Shown here: positions 46,395 through 57,420 of the stretch, piece by piece
Layout of the letters: every line of letters begins with the position of its first letter
Position numbering within the stretch: position 1 is the stretch's first letter
Assembly: GCA_001247695.2 (NCBI GenBank)
Contig: LGRX02029058.1
Location: 23,591 to 87,590, forward strand
Direction of reading: 5' to 3'
Length of the DNA: 64,000 bases
From: Cymbomonas tetramitiformis
Taxonomy: Eukaryota > Chlorophyta > Pyramimonadophyceae > Pyramimonadales > Pyramimonadaceae
Notes under the pieces: model-generated
Told to the model about the DNA's origin: nothing
Seen by the model: only the letters and a program-made list of their open reading frames with translations
The model's database searches: none
Made by a program: the position numbers and the translations under genes

Positions 46395-47232
46395 CCCGTC
46401 CTTAAATCTGGTTTTGAGATTACGCGAGTCGCGTCGCGTCGCGTCGCGTCTGACCAGATTTAAGGATGAATAAATCGGCGTACTGCGACTGTGTGCACGA
46501 CGGCCCATGCGTACGTGGCGTCCAACGTGGTTACGTTTTATTATATCTGGAATGGGTATAAAAATAAATACACGATTTTCCGAAACGAAAAGGGGGTTGG
46601 GTCAGAAAAAAAGTGGGAGAAAGGGGGAAATAAGCGGGGGAAGGGAAAGGGAAATGTGGGGAGTTATAAGGGGGATGAGGGGGAAGGGGGGTGGAAGGGA
46701 AGGGGGATGCAGGACGGATGAAATGGGGGTTGATAAAGGGGGAAGGGTAGGGGGAGGGGAGTGTATATGGGGTGGGCGGGGGATAAAAAATTGGGGTTTA
46801 ATGGGGGCGGGGCGGTGGGGAAAAAAGGCAAGGGGGGGGACGGCGAAAGGGGAGATCTGTATTTTATACGACGAATTTTATCAAAGATCTGTGAAGGCGT
46901 CGCACCTGCCTACGTGGAGCGTACACATGCGTCGCATATCAAAGGCATCCATTTATTTTATCTCTGATTTGATCTGACGAACAGTTTTCAAAATTTGCCT
47001 ACGTGGAACCAAAAAACGCGACGCAAGAGCGTCGCGTCGCGTAGATGTTGGACAAAACATCTCTGCGTAGCGTGTTACGCAAAAGATGTTTGTCCAAACA
47101 TCTCCGCGACGCGACGCTCTTGAGTAACCTGTGCGTAGCGTTTTACAGTTTTCCAACCAATCAAATCGCTGCGATCAAAAGTTACGCGACGCGACGAAAT
47201 TTCATTTTACCCAAACCAGATTTGAGGACGGG
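46395..47232. mobile_element. G-rich foldback element
   Basis: Ends are inverted: CCCGTCCTTAAATCTGGTTT at 46395 and the complement of CCCGTCCTCAAATCTGGTTT ending at 47232, each followed inward by GTCGCGTCGCG repeats. Inside are a 14-bp inverted repeat around 46398-46467, a strongly purine-rich G/A strand (46590-46860) and a large stem near 47020-47130 formed by GAGCGTCGCGTCGCG and its complement. No protein is supported. Target duplication unclear. Confidence 0.65.
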
Positions 47233-47609
47233 ACTGAGACCCGTACGCGTCACAGGGCCCGCATTCCGTACGAGGGTGTTCGCGTCATGGTTTGGAATAA
47301 TTAAATATAGCCCCCCCCCGCCCCCCTCCCCCTTTCCATACACTGTCTCTCTTTCGGATTTATACTGGAGTAGACACTTGACACTATCGACTATTCTTAA
47401 TTCTATGTTTAAAATAATTACTGGAATATCCTAGTTCAGAGATATCAGAAAGTCTGTGAACTCAGTGTAGATAAACTCTGATAAGATAAGCAACCTAACG
47501 GCTAGCGATATACCCGGAACGGTCTCGGAGTCGGAACAGTCTCGGGCCTAGCTACCTGTGACACCTCGGTGTGTCACAACACGAACAATCAACATTCACC
47601 AGTCCAGTG
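47233..47609. other. No supported gene
   Basis: Contains a C-run (47312-47322) and AT-rich sequence up to the TRIM element. Confidence 0.4.
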
Positions 47610-47613
47610 TTGG

Positions 47614-48431
47614 TAATAGATAGTTTGAAACACATATAGGGTAGAATATTCTATATATCCGTGTTTTAATACTATCGCTGTACGCAAAAATATGAGGCTC
47701 AAACGGTGATAATATGTCTGTAAAAGATATAACATATGAGAGTCTGAGAGTCTAAGTAGCTTATGCTACGTGCGTTGTGTAAGTCTGTACGAGTACGGCT
47801 ATGGTGATGCTCGAGTACTCTAACACGTGGCTCGCAGTCTCTGTCGCTATGACTCGCGGTCTCGAGCCGAATAATAATGCAGTCATCTGTCACATGCATC
47901 GAGGAATGTCATACAGGGGGCAGTACGGTATATCTAGTCCCCCGTGACACCACCACATTCTGTGGATGTGTGTGGCAATGGCATGATAATGTCAGACAAG
48001 CAATATATCATAATACTCAGAAACGGAGCCAGCAGAGATACAGGCATTTGCATTGGCAAGAACTGGTCCTACTGGTGCCTCCGGGTCTTTAGAAATAGAC
48101 ATGCTCGCAGAGGCCCACCTTCCCTCGCCTCGGGTCACCCTATCAAGTTCTGCCGCTGCAGTGATGCTAATACAATCTGATCCTGTCGTTGCTGTTGTTG
48201 CGCAGTGGAAGCGTGGTGGGCCCATAACCTAATAGATAGTTTGAAACACATATAGGGTAGAATATTCTATATATCCGTGTTTTAATACTATCGCTGTACG
48301 CAAAAATATGAGGCTCAAACGGTGATAATATGTCTGTAAAAGATATAACATATGAGAGTCTGAGAGTCTAAGTAGCTTATGCTACGTGCGCTGTGTAAGT
48401 CTGTACGAGTACGGCTATGGTGATGCTCGAG
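47614..48431 (-). mobile_element. 818-bp TRIM (miniature LTR retrotransposon)
   Basis: Two near-identical 202-bp direct repeats (47614-47815 and 48230-48431) flank a 414-bp interior and are themselves flanked by TTGG on both sides (47610-47613 and 48432-48435), a 4-bp target duplication. On the minus strand the first LTR is followed directly by GGTTATGGGCCCA. This matches the primer-binding site used by Copia-type elements that prime from an internal fragment of initiator tRNA-Met. The LTR ends are not TG..CA. The interior has no retroviral protein, so the element depends on other elements. Confidence 0.85.
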
Positions 48432-48580
48432 TTGGCTACCTAGGAGTCTGTCATAGGGGCCTGTACCGGGACTCCCGGTTAGGGGTGCCTATACAGATTT
48501 CAGCCATAATTAAATGTTATAATCGATTCTATCTTGAATCTAACAATCTATACGTCTATTGTATATCACCTTATCTGCTA

Positions 48581-48814
48581 GATATATGACGCTGGGTAGT
48601 GATATAACTATGTAAGATGTTAAACCCTAGGATAGCCGGGGGTCCGTTTCGTGATCAGAACGGTAAAGTGCGTCGATATATAAGAGAAGTCTACATAAAT
48701 GCTTGACTGAGTTTCGCACCTGCTACGGATGACGGTCACCCAACCTACCAAAGGAGGTGACATGTGGCATTTGGTGGTCACAGTGTCACATCTAGCACAC
48801 CACCTAGGGTGGTG
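48581..48814 (+). repeat. Dispersed repeat R, copy 2, left part
   Basis: Matches 52252-52480 and 3548-3640. It is cut at CACCACCTAGGGTGGTG by the gag-only retrotransposon and resumes at 51385. Confidence 0.75.
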
Positions 48815-51384
48815 TGACAGGAAGTGTGAAATATATATATAGTGAATATATATATATATGTGTGTGTACGCAGGTAAAGAAAGCTGTGCAGTGGCTCGCA
48901 CGGGTTTCGCAGTCAAAAAGATGATCGAATAAAATACTTAGGTGTTTTATGAGCTGAGAGCTGGGAGCCTAAACCTGACACCGCAGATCGAGTGGTGACA
49001 CAAGAGCAGGGCTGCCGACCCCCTGGGAGAGGGGGGGCAAAAGTCACTGCTTCCATGACACCACCTCACCGCGAAGAGGTGAGGTGTTAGGCAAAGGACA
49101 CAGCAAGCAAACACACCCTAAACCCTAGCAACACAAATTGTTACGGGCCCAATGGGGCTCCCCAGTGTCCATCTAGAGCGGTACCCCGCATAGGCTGCAG
49201 TCCGAAGCAAGATGCAAAGCTAGAGGCTAGGTGAGGTGCGATGTTGCAATCAGGGTGCACCACCAGACGGTGGTGCAATGCCGTGATCGGTCACGGCCGA
49301 TTTGCCGAGGTCCGTGGGCGGGATGTAGACGGGGCCAGAGCGGAAAGCAGGCCAGTCGGTGTCGTCCTCCTCGTCGATGTACTGAGACAGCGCCATGGCG
49401 GCAGGCACCCACGCCGCGTCACCAGCATCAAGGTCGATGACAGGCCCGCCGTCCATCTCGTACGAATCGGGAGCGGGCTCGAGGGCACGAACGTGCATGA
49501 CAGCTGGGTTCTGCGGCGCAGTGCCACCCTGCGGCTCCGGCTCCACCTGCAGAGCACGCGCGGCAGGAGCGGCGGACGGAGGCCACGCAGACAAAGGTGG
49601 CGGCTTCGAGGGAGGGGGCGGAGCATCAGGAGGGACACGGTCAGGGCTAAATGCCTTAGTGCATGAGTAAGGGCAAACGCCCGCAGTGCCCAGGTGTGCG
49701 TCGGTCACCGCCCAGAGGCGGAAGCAAGTGATGCACGGGCTACCTTTCCCTTCCCATTGAAGGTAGCGAACGCCCTTTACGGGCTTCCAATCGCCGACGG
49801 GCTTCTCCCTACGGCGCGAGCCGAAGGAATAAGCGGAGCCACCAGGAGACCCGCCACCACCGCTTCGGGCACCACCACCAGCCGCTGAGCCACCACCACC
49901 GGACACCGGCTCGGACCGGCGCGCCAACGGGAACTCGTCGCGGAAGACCTTGCTGAGGCGAAGGGCGAGGGAGGCGTAGGTGAAAGGTTGGCCCATGCCC
50001 AACTCACGGAGCACCACCAGGTAGAGGGGCGCGAAGTGGGGGGAGGCAGAGGCGGATGCACGAAGGACGGCGTACAGGTCCTGGACGAGGTTGCTGTCGG
50101 CGTAGGACGGATTGAGCTTGCGGTGCTTGTCCGCGAGCACGCGGAAAACCGCAAGCTGGGGGGCGGGCTCAATGGTCTCGTCGATGACCACAGCGCGAAG
50201 GCGAACCCAAAACCGATGAGGGTCGGGGTCCCCAATGCCCTCAACGTGAAAACGCAGCCGCTGCAGTGCGCAGCGGCCGTCATGGGGGTGCACCAGGGAA
50301 GACTCCTCGTAAAGAGTCAGGGCAGTACCGCGGAGAACCGTTGGGAGGACGATGTAGATGAGTTCGTTCAGGGTTAAGTGGTAGACCTCGTACTCGTTGT
50401 CCAGATCCAGAAGCTTCAGGAACTCGTCGCGGGACACAGGGCCAAAGACATGAGACATGTTGGCCAAGAGGACAGCGAAATCGGATTCAGCTTCGGGTCC
50501 ATCAAGGGTAATGCCAACTTTGGGCTTAAAGCCGTGGGCACAAAGTAGTTTGGATAGCCCCTCCCCATAGGAGAAGGCGAAGTCGAGCTTGTCCGTGAAT
50601 TCTGCACGTTGGGAAGCTCGAACCGGAGTGGAGACCCAGGCATCGCAGTCGGCGTGGAACTCAGCAGAGGTCGCAGACCGAGAAATCGGCGTTGGGCGGC
50701 TCCGCAAAGTGGACATCCGAATGATGGGGTCGGAGCCCTCATCCCCGCCAGGACTCGAAGCAGGGGTAGATTGGGGGGACCCCCCGCCAGTGGCGCGGGC
50801 GGCCCGAAGCCTACTGCCAAGATGCGTGTTGGCGGCTGCTAACATGTCGGGTAGGACGTAGTCGGCAATGGTGGTCGTAAGCGTGCGTTGCGCACGAAAA
50901 AAAAGATTGGGCGTTACGCTCAAAAAGAAAAAAAAATGTGACTCTTCCTACCGTTACGCTCAAGTAAATGACAGTGGATACCGTTGCAGCACGTAAGGGG
51001 AGAAGGCGGCGATGTTTAACGTTGCGTAACTGCCGGCCGGTTGGATGGGTAGTGACGTTGCGTCATTGTATACCGCGTTGCGCGGGATCCGAATGATAGC
51101 TAAAAAGAACGTGAGAAGCCACCAGGTAGTGGTAACCCATAACCTGACAGGAAGTGTGAAATATATATATATAGTGAATATATATATATGTACGCAGGTA
51201 AAGAAAGCTGTGCAGTGGCTCGCACGGGTTTCGCAGTCAAAAAGATGATCGAATAAAATACTTAGGTGTTTTATGAGCTGAGAGCTGGGAGCCTAAACCT
51301 GACACCGCAGATCGAGTGGTGACACAAGAGCAGGGCTGCCGACCCCCCTGGGAGAGGGGGGGGCAAAAGTCACTGCTTCCATGA
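48815..51384 (-). mobile_element. Gag-only LTR retrotransposon (TR-GAG type)
   Basis: Direct LTRs of about 244 bp (48815-49058 and 51145-51384) starting TGACAGGAAG on the plus strand and ending CTTCCATGA, flanked by the 5-bp duplication TGGTG (48810-48814 and 51385-51389). The insertion splits repeat R exactly at that word. On the minus strand the 5' LTR is followed by GGTTATGGG, a Copia-like primer site. The 3' LTR is preceded by the purine-rich GCGGTGAGGTGG. The interior encodes one gag-like protein and no protease, integrase or reverse transcriptase, so it must be mobilised in trans. LTR similarity is very high, indicating recent insertion. Confidence 0.9.
49250..50923 (-). CDS. Gag-like protein of the LTR element
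   Basis: A 557-aa uninterrupted frame. An N-terminal region of about 110 residues is Ser/Pro-rich, followed by a helical capsid-like core (about 115-330, e.g. LNELIYIVLPTVLRG and LYLVVLRELGMGQP). A Gly-rich linker of GGGGS type follows, then WKPVKGVRYLQWEGKG leading into a Cys/His cluster (CITC, H, CPYSC) that may replace the usual zinc knuckle, and a long Pro-rich tail. No DTG protease or polymerase follows. It should package the element RNA into particles. Start at 50923 is the only early ATG in frame, just inside the 5' LTR. Confidence 0.75.
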   Translation of the reverse strand: MSVTPNLFFRAQRTLTTTIADYVLPDMLAAANTHLGSRLRAARATGGGSPQSTPASSPGGDEGSDPIIRMSTLRSRPTPISRSATSAEFHADCDAWVSTPVRASQRAEFTDKLDFAFSYGEGLSKLLCAHGFKPKVGITLDGPEAESDFAVLLANMSHVFGPVSRDEFLKLLDLDNEYEVYHLTLNELIYIVLPTVLRGTALTLYEESSLVHPHDGRCALQRLRFHVEGIGDPDPHRFWVRLRAVVIDETIEPAPQLAVFRVLADKHRKLNPSYADSNLVQDLYAVLRASASASPHFAPLYLVVLRELGMGQPFTYASLALRLSKVFRDEFPLARRSEPVSGGGGSAAGGGARSGGGGSPGGSAYSFGSRRREKPVGDWKPVKGVRYLQWEGKGSPCITCFRLWAVTDAHLGTAGVCPYSCTKAFSPDRVPPDAPPPPSKPPPLSAWPPSAAPAARALQVEPEPQGGTAPQNPAVMHVRALEPAPDSYEMDGGPVIDLDAGDAAWVPAAMALSQYIDEEDDTDWPAFRSGPVYIPPTDLGKSAVTDHGIAPPSGGAP

Positions 51385-51515
51385 TGGTGACCGGAGCTAA
51401 GTGTGTGAAAACACGTAACAAACTTCCTACTTAACTTCGGAAGGGAACACGGCACTAGTGGGGGCTTGTACTCTTGGTCAGGGCGGTCCCATGTCACAGT
51501 AGGCAGCAAACAATA
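51385..51515 (+). repeat. Dispersed repeat R, copy 2, right part
   Basis: Continues R from TGGTGACCGGAGCTAA through TACTCTTGGTCAGGGCGGTC, matching 3637-3760. Confidence 0.75.
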
Positions 51516-51542
51516 TAGCAGCCGAAAGAAATCGCAGAAGTC

Positions 51543-51971
51543 TGATGGAGAATGTAATAGCGACAAGCACTAGCTCTCCAATATTAATTTATATTCAGGC
51601 GATCAACTCTGAATATATATTTATGCGTCGCTTCAAACCCGACGCTTGAGCCCAGAGTGAGGCTCGAACACGAGACCTCGTGGTTCATAGTCGCACGCTC
51701 AGATGGTGTAGTTGGCATGGCGTGCGACTACGAACCACGAGGGCTCGCGTTCGAGCCTCACTCTGGTCTCAAGCGTCGGGTTTGAAGCCTAGTCCGAGAA
51801 ACGGCTGAAAGCCGTGGCGCCGCAGGCGCGGTTTTCCCGGATGCGGCCGAAGGCCGCCCATTTTCTCGGACTAGGGTTTGAAGCGACGCATAAATATATA
51901 TTCAGAGTTGATCGCCTGAATATAAATTTATATTGGAGAGCTAGTGCTTGTCGCTATTACGTTCTCCATCA
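51543..51971. mobile_element. 429-bp snapback element with two opposed tRNA-like sequences
   Basis: Outer arms of about 100 bp are near-perfect inverted copies (TGATGGAGAA..GTAATAGCG inward through CAGGCGATCAACTCTGAATA and GCGTCGCTTCAAACCC). Inside, 51646-51705 and about 51724-51785 are again inverted copies of each other, each containing a tRNA-like body. The right half is broken by an 84-bp hairpin (51789-51874) with CTAGTCCGAGAAA ends and nested stems such as GCGGCCGAAGGCCGC. No protein coding. Confidence 0.8.
51700..51775 (+). ncRNA. tRNA-Arg(ACG)-like sequence, probably a pseudogene
   Basis: Has an A-box-like TGGTGTAGTTGG, a GACTACGAACC stretch matching an anticodon loop with ACG, and a B-box-like GTTCGAGCCTC. 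The acceptor and anticodon stems do not pair well as a standard cloverleaf, so this is more likely a tRNA-derived SINE-type head than a working tRNA. An inverted partial copy lies at 51646-51705. Confidence 0.4.
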
Positions 51972-52251
51972 AAGTCAAGGAAGTCGTGTGGTAGAGGCGG
52001 CCAATACGTAACGGTGTGGGATCCAACCAGAAAGCGTAAACCAAACCAACGTAAAATCCCGTAAAAAATGCGCCGCAACGGGTACCGCGGCGTACTCTAA
52101 ATCAACCCATAACAATTAGGTCATACCCGTCACTGCCGGTGCCCTCACGAACGGAGCGCCTCACTCCATCCCAAGCGTCCGGACTTAGCCACTCATAGTG
52201 GCACGAACTCGCAGTGGCTAAAGAAAGCGTAAAGTGGGGCCAAACCTGCTA

Positions 52252-52560
52252 GATATATAATTGTGCAGTGATATAACTATATACGTTGTAAGTTGTTAAA
52301 CCCTAGGATAGGGGTTTTGGAGATCAGAACGGTAAAGTGTGTCGTTATAACGAAAAGTTAAGTCTACAAAAATACCTGATCGAGTTTCGCACCTTCGGGT
52401 GACGGGCACCCAGCCTACTTGAGGATGTGACAAGTGACAGTTGGTGGTCACAGTGTCATATCCAGCCGCAAGTCCACTGTACATATTTAGGTAGCACCTA
52501 AAACCCTAAACATAGCTCAATTCCGAGCTCTTCTGCACATCTAGGAAATACATGTGACTA
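52252..52560 (+). repeat. Dispersed repeat R, copy 3
   Basis: Shares GTTAAACCCTAGGATAG, GATCAGAACGGTAAAGTG, GAGTTTCGCACCT and GTGGTCACAGTGTCA(T/C)AT blocks with 48600-48800, and CTAAACATAGCTCAA with 3790-3810. Confidence 0.75.
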
Positions 52561-52591
52561 ATTCCTAGGCATGCATGGTGAAACAGACCGC

Positions 52592-53737
52592 TCAGCCACT
52601 AGAACCCGGCTGTACAATACGGCCATCACGAAGCGGAGTCACGGTGCCGAGCAAGTGTGGTCCCGGAGTCGGCGGCGAATCACTCGTGGAAGAAAATGAC
52701 GGAGTAGTTGATTTCGGCATGTCGGTCGAAGACGGTTCCTCCCCCTCCTCCTCGTCCGTAGTCTGCCCTGGCTGGTGAATAGTCAGGCGACGGTGGGGCA
52801 TCGGAGAGAGGTGGAGGGGGCGGGTGAGTCGGGATGTACCCAGCCCACGGCGCGAGCCAGAAACCCTGACGTGCGCGATGTCTGCCGTGTCGCCTCGGCG
52901 GGATCGCATCAGGTGACAAGCTGACAACTCGTCAAGCGGTCTCTTCTCGATCGGAGAGCCGGCAAGCGGTAGTGTCGTCGGCATTGCGGCTGCCGGGGCA
53001 GCCCATCCAGCACCACCGACCGGTGGAGCCGTACACACATGCTCACTAGCACCACCGACACCGGAACGGCGGTGAGCGGTGCGGCAGTAGCACACACATG
53101 ATGAAAAGTGCACACACCAACGAAGATGTGAGGAAAGAGCGGTCGAAGCCAGCGACGGGTAGCCCACAGCCGAGCCTGGCGGGCAGCTGTTGAGGGGCAA
53201 CATCCTCGTCCCGTGTCGCCGCCGTTGGCGTAGCCGTCGCCGCTCTCCGTCGGGTTCAACGACGGCGGACAGCATGTTCATGTGAACGTACGGCTCAGGG
53301 TCGGGCGCCTCCACCGTGAAGCCTGCACTGCTAATAAAATCTGCAAAGGTACGGGTGACGGATGGGCGGCGGCATGAAAGGGTGAGAGTCGGCGGACCCG
53401 TCCATTCCTCCCCGGAGCTCACAGACGCGGCGGGGGAGGCGTAGCCGCCGCAGACACCACCGGCCTGTCGGCGGTGAAGGTGTTGATGTTGAGAGCATCG
53501 GTGTCGATGTGTCTCGCGATGTCCGTGTACTCGTCGATGGCGGACACCAGGCACGTCCCCGTCGTCCTCGCAGAAGGAACACGCGGCTATGTCAGCGACG
53601 ATGTCGGGTTTGCTGTTATGGTCTGTGGCACCGAGCCGTATTGAACAGTACAACTTGGTGTGTAAATGATATTTGGTGTGAGAGATTCGTGGTCTGAGGA
53701 ACTCTGCCACTTGAGCCCAATGCTCATCGTCTTTCAT
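52592..53737 (-). pseudogene. Decayed protein-coding region, family unknown
   Basis: One 381-codon frame spans it, but composition suggests the true coding switches frame. VSAIDEYTDIARHIDTDALN followed by INTFTADRPVV reads cleanly in another frame near 53460-53560, and SAGFTVEAPDPEPYVHMNML near 53260-53340 in the long frame. The rest is Arg/His- or Pro/Ser-rich and repeat-like. Probably a degraded transposon structural gene. Confidence 0.3.
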
Positions 53738-54710
53738 AGCTCATGCTTCGACGCCTCACAGGCGTTACCACAATTGAGTCACGAACTCCGAAGCATTCGC
53801 TTGAGCTTACGACATTGGTCTGACAATCAACCATCAACACCCACATGTTAAATCACAGCATGCTAAGCGACAACTTCTTCTTGTCTCGACAATAGCATTT
53901 GTCTCTTCAAGAATTGTTTCGCCGACCTTTGACATCCATCTCAATGCCAACCGAACGGAGGATACACGATTGTCCTCTCGATGTCTGAACACGCACCAAA
54001 GGTGCATGAGAGTGACAAACTTATCTCGACTGTATATCATGATGACATGCATGACTATTGATTCTTGACATGTCATATATTATGACGTTATATCATGAAG
54101 ACCTGATGACCTGTCATACCATATCACTTGTCATACATATGACATGTCATGCATTATGACCTTCGGTCATTCAGACCCTAACACATCTCCCGACTTGGAA
54201 GTATTGTGACCTCACAATATCTAAGAGAACTGAGTCAGATGTCACATTTTTGTTGATGGTTAATGTTGACATCATGTTTCAATGTTGTCTTTGTTTTTCT
54301 TGTATATCGGCAACCATATCAGCAACAACAAGCAAATACAATTAGTAAGTTACCGCATGCACCTCTCACATGATCTGGCATGATGGAAAGGCCGTGCTCA
54401 GAAATGTGGTAGCCGATAAAGTGGATGGATCGGACAAGTCATTACATCTTAGACGGCCGAATGAAGAGCTGGGTAATCCCTGCATCTATCGTTGCAGAAA
54501 GTGTCGAACATGCTGCACATGACTAGACTATCCAAGTCTGCATATAGCTGGCAATTTACCGGGTAAAGGATTTTGGCCCTTGGTAATACCGGGTAAAATA
54601 CCGGTAATACTTTGAGTGGTATTACCGAAGTAATACTATTATGGGATTTTTGGCAATAATTATTTCGATCATGGGGCATCACGCACACATTATTATTGGG
54701 AGTCATACAA
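53738..54710. other. AT-rich stretch without a gene
   Basis: Rich in ATGACATGTCAT-type short palindromes around 54060-54180. No exon-like signals were found. Confidence 0.4.
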
Positions 54711-55080
54711 GTGTGCTCCTAGATGCTTTGATGTATGCGCAATCGATCTATCAAGGTGGCTAGACCAAATTCGAATGTCGTCGCCACCAAAACGAACAAA
54801 AAGTACTTTTCAGAAAGTACAGACAGCGGCCCCGATTTTGGGGATTGGTTACATGCCGCACTCTCGGGTGCCGCCGCCTGCCGTAAAAGTGTGCTCCTAG
54901 AGGCTTTGATGTATGCGCAATCGATCTATCAAGGTGGCTAGACCAAATTCGATTGTCGTCGCCACCGAAACGAACAAAAAGTACTTTCCAGAAAGTACAG
55001 ACAGCCGCCCCGATTTTGGGGATTGGTTACATGCCGCACTCTCGGGTGCCACCGCCTGCCGTAAAAGTGTGCTCCTAGAG
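54711..55080. repeat. 179-bp tandem duplication
   Basis: GTGTGCTCCTAG starts units at 54711, 54890 and 55069, giving two full copies and the start of a third. The second copy ends where the reverse transcriptase fragment begins. Confidence 0.9.
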
Positions 55081-55935
55081 TCTGCACTGTAGGCAATCGT
55101 ATCGTCCATAAGTAAAACCAAAAATTCATCCAGGAACTCGAAAATGCCCTATTGTCTATGCGAACTTGCGAAGAGTAGTGGCTGGAGCATTTGTAAGTCC
55201 AAAAGGGATTACCGTCCATTCGTATGAACCGTACCGAGTTCTTATGGAAGATTTGTGGATGCCATCAGGATGAATCGGCATCTGGTGAAAGAACTGGTTG
55301 AAGTCAAACCTCGAAAATCACTTAGCACCTCTCATTTGCTCCGCCAAAATAGTGTCATGTGGAGGAAGGGGGTAAGATAGTGTCGTTTACTGTGATGTTC
55401 TTCAAAGAGCGATACTCACAGCACAGTCTGCATTTACCCCCTGGCTTAGGAGCAAATAGAACAGGACATCCATCTGGTGATGATGATGGTCGGAGCAAAT
55501 CTAGGTCGACATATATATGTATCTGTCGTTTAAGTTCCTCCATCATGAGTGCTGGCAAAGATCTGACTGTATGTTATGGTGGTTTATGACCTGGCTCAAT
55601 GTCAATGCGACGATAGCCCCCCTCAAATCTCGGATCTGGCACTCATCCCGGAATGTCCTCCTTCATCAAATCCGAAAATTCCTCCAAAATCTGTTTTCGC
55701 TTTTCAGCGACCTCTGGATCCTCTGTTGGTATGTCAAGGTACGGGTAACGCTTGGGGCCTATGACACAAAAGTTCAGAAAAATCCTTTTTCGATTTTCCG
55801 GTTCGCGAATGTCAAAATAATACGCACTGTTCGAAAACCTAATTTTTTCTTTGTCACGTCCTCCGTGTTCTTGATAAGACGTGGGCGGCGCGATGACAGC
55901 CAGCTGTCGCGAACTTATGCACGAAGCGTCCACAC
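55081..55935 (-). mobile_element. Decayed Ty3/gypsy reverse transcriptase fragment
   Basis: Minus-strand pieces in order: a region before RT ending FSDLMKEDIPG (55643), GYRRIDIEPGHKPP, then the RT start [20 protein letters not shown] and [29 protein letters not shown] (55355-55558), FGLTNAPAT near 55190 and the catalytic LMDDTIAYS near 55100. Stops and frameshifts are frequent. It is truncated by the tandem duplication at its 3' side, and no RNase H or integrase follows. Confidence 0.85.
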
Positions 55936-57420
55936 AAAGCCTAACTCTCTAGCCCTACTACTATACAGTCTTACTTATTGTCAGCGCTTCCATAACACTA
56001 GCTCGGCTTTGCATATGTTGCCTTATATGACTGCACAGTTGGCTTGCTACTGTAACTACACAAAATCTCAAAATTTTTGATATCTCCTTATCTCTTCTCA
56101 CAACTTATGCAAGCTCTTTTTCTCAACATGAAAAAGACTGTTAATTACAGTTCTGACGCTATCGCACAAGAGCAAGTCCACAAATGTATATCTTTACAAG
56201 TAGAAGAATACTGTATCTTATAAATTATCTCATAACACTGCTGTTTTCGCGGTCTTAAGCGAGTCCTGGCTATTTTCGGAATCACTGTTACGAAGGCAAA
56301 ACAAAAATGAGCGTCTGCCTCACTCTTCCACGCCGCCCTACTTATTCTCACTATCTCTTAACAAGTGTAACACCCGCTTATCTTTCCGTATCTCTTCACT
56401 GTCATAACTCCTCACGCGTACCGTACAGCGCGTGTCATATGTTCGTCACAGAGACTGCTACAGCAAGTAACGACCATATCGCAAAAATGAGACACGCGGG
56501 CGTAAATGAGAAAAAAATGAGAAAGCATTAAATTGTCTGCCAAATTGGTTTTTGGGGTTCTGAATGACAAATATGAGGGTTAATTTGAATAGTCCTTGAA
56601 GGAATTTCGAAAAATCTGGTTTTTGACTCTTCAAAGTAGCCACGCGAGTCACGCGTGCGGCAAGAAAACGGGAAAGGTGGAAGTATCGTGTTAGGTGTGG
56701 AAAGTTATGATTTTGCCTTATGTTTGTGAACGAAATGTTAGATTTTTGCACTATTAGAATATGTAATATTTTGACATTTCCAAAAATGCAACTATTTGCT
56801 TACATGGGAGAGATCCAGCAGATTTATGGCCCATTTTAGGGTGTTTGGAGGGTCACGTACTAAAATTCTTCTCATCGGGCGAAAGTGAGCAGCAAAGGAG
56901 ATATTTTCAAAAGCTATTGTGCTGGAAAAGTTGTTCGGGAGTGAAACCAACCAGGGGTGATGCTCCCTCAGGCTTCATGTGACCCAACATGGGCATTCAG
57001 CGGGTAAATTTGCCCTGAACAGGCTATTCCAGCACGATTCTCGGCAGCTAAGAAGACCGGTTAACTGTATTATTTCGCGGGAAACATTAAAATACGTCAG
57101 AGGCAAAATATCCCGCGGCAGGTGTTCCTACAGGTGTGCTGCACATGGATATATCGGGGCGTCCAAGGTTCAGGGTTTTAGGGTATATGTTGGAGGAGTC
57201 GTAACCGGAGGCCGTTTGCACACACCTGCGTTCGTGACATAGAACCACAACCCGCACCTTAGACTACCTACACCAGTATGGCCAATATTGGAATATTGCA
57301 GTATTGGATATGGCCTTTCGATACTTTTACGTTTCGCGACTGCCAGTTACAACAAGGCCAATGGGTTCCTGAAGACCCTTTAATTCTCCGCTTGTGGCAG
57401 CAAGCGCGGGAACAAGCAGA
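55936..57420. other. No supported gene
   Basis: About 1.5 kb of AT-rich sequence with short frames only. No repeats or domains recognised. Confidence 0.4.

Noticed and set aside
46300..46400. CTGATGAG words suggesting hammerhead ribozymes
   Set aside because: The matching GAAA core and helix strands are missing.
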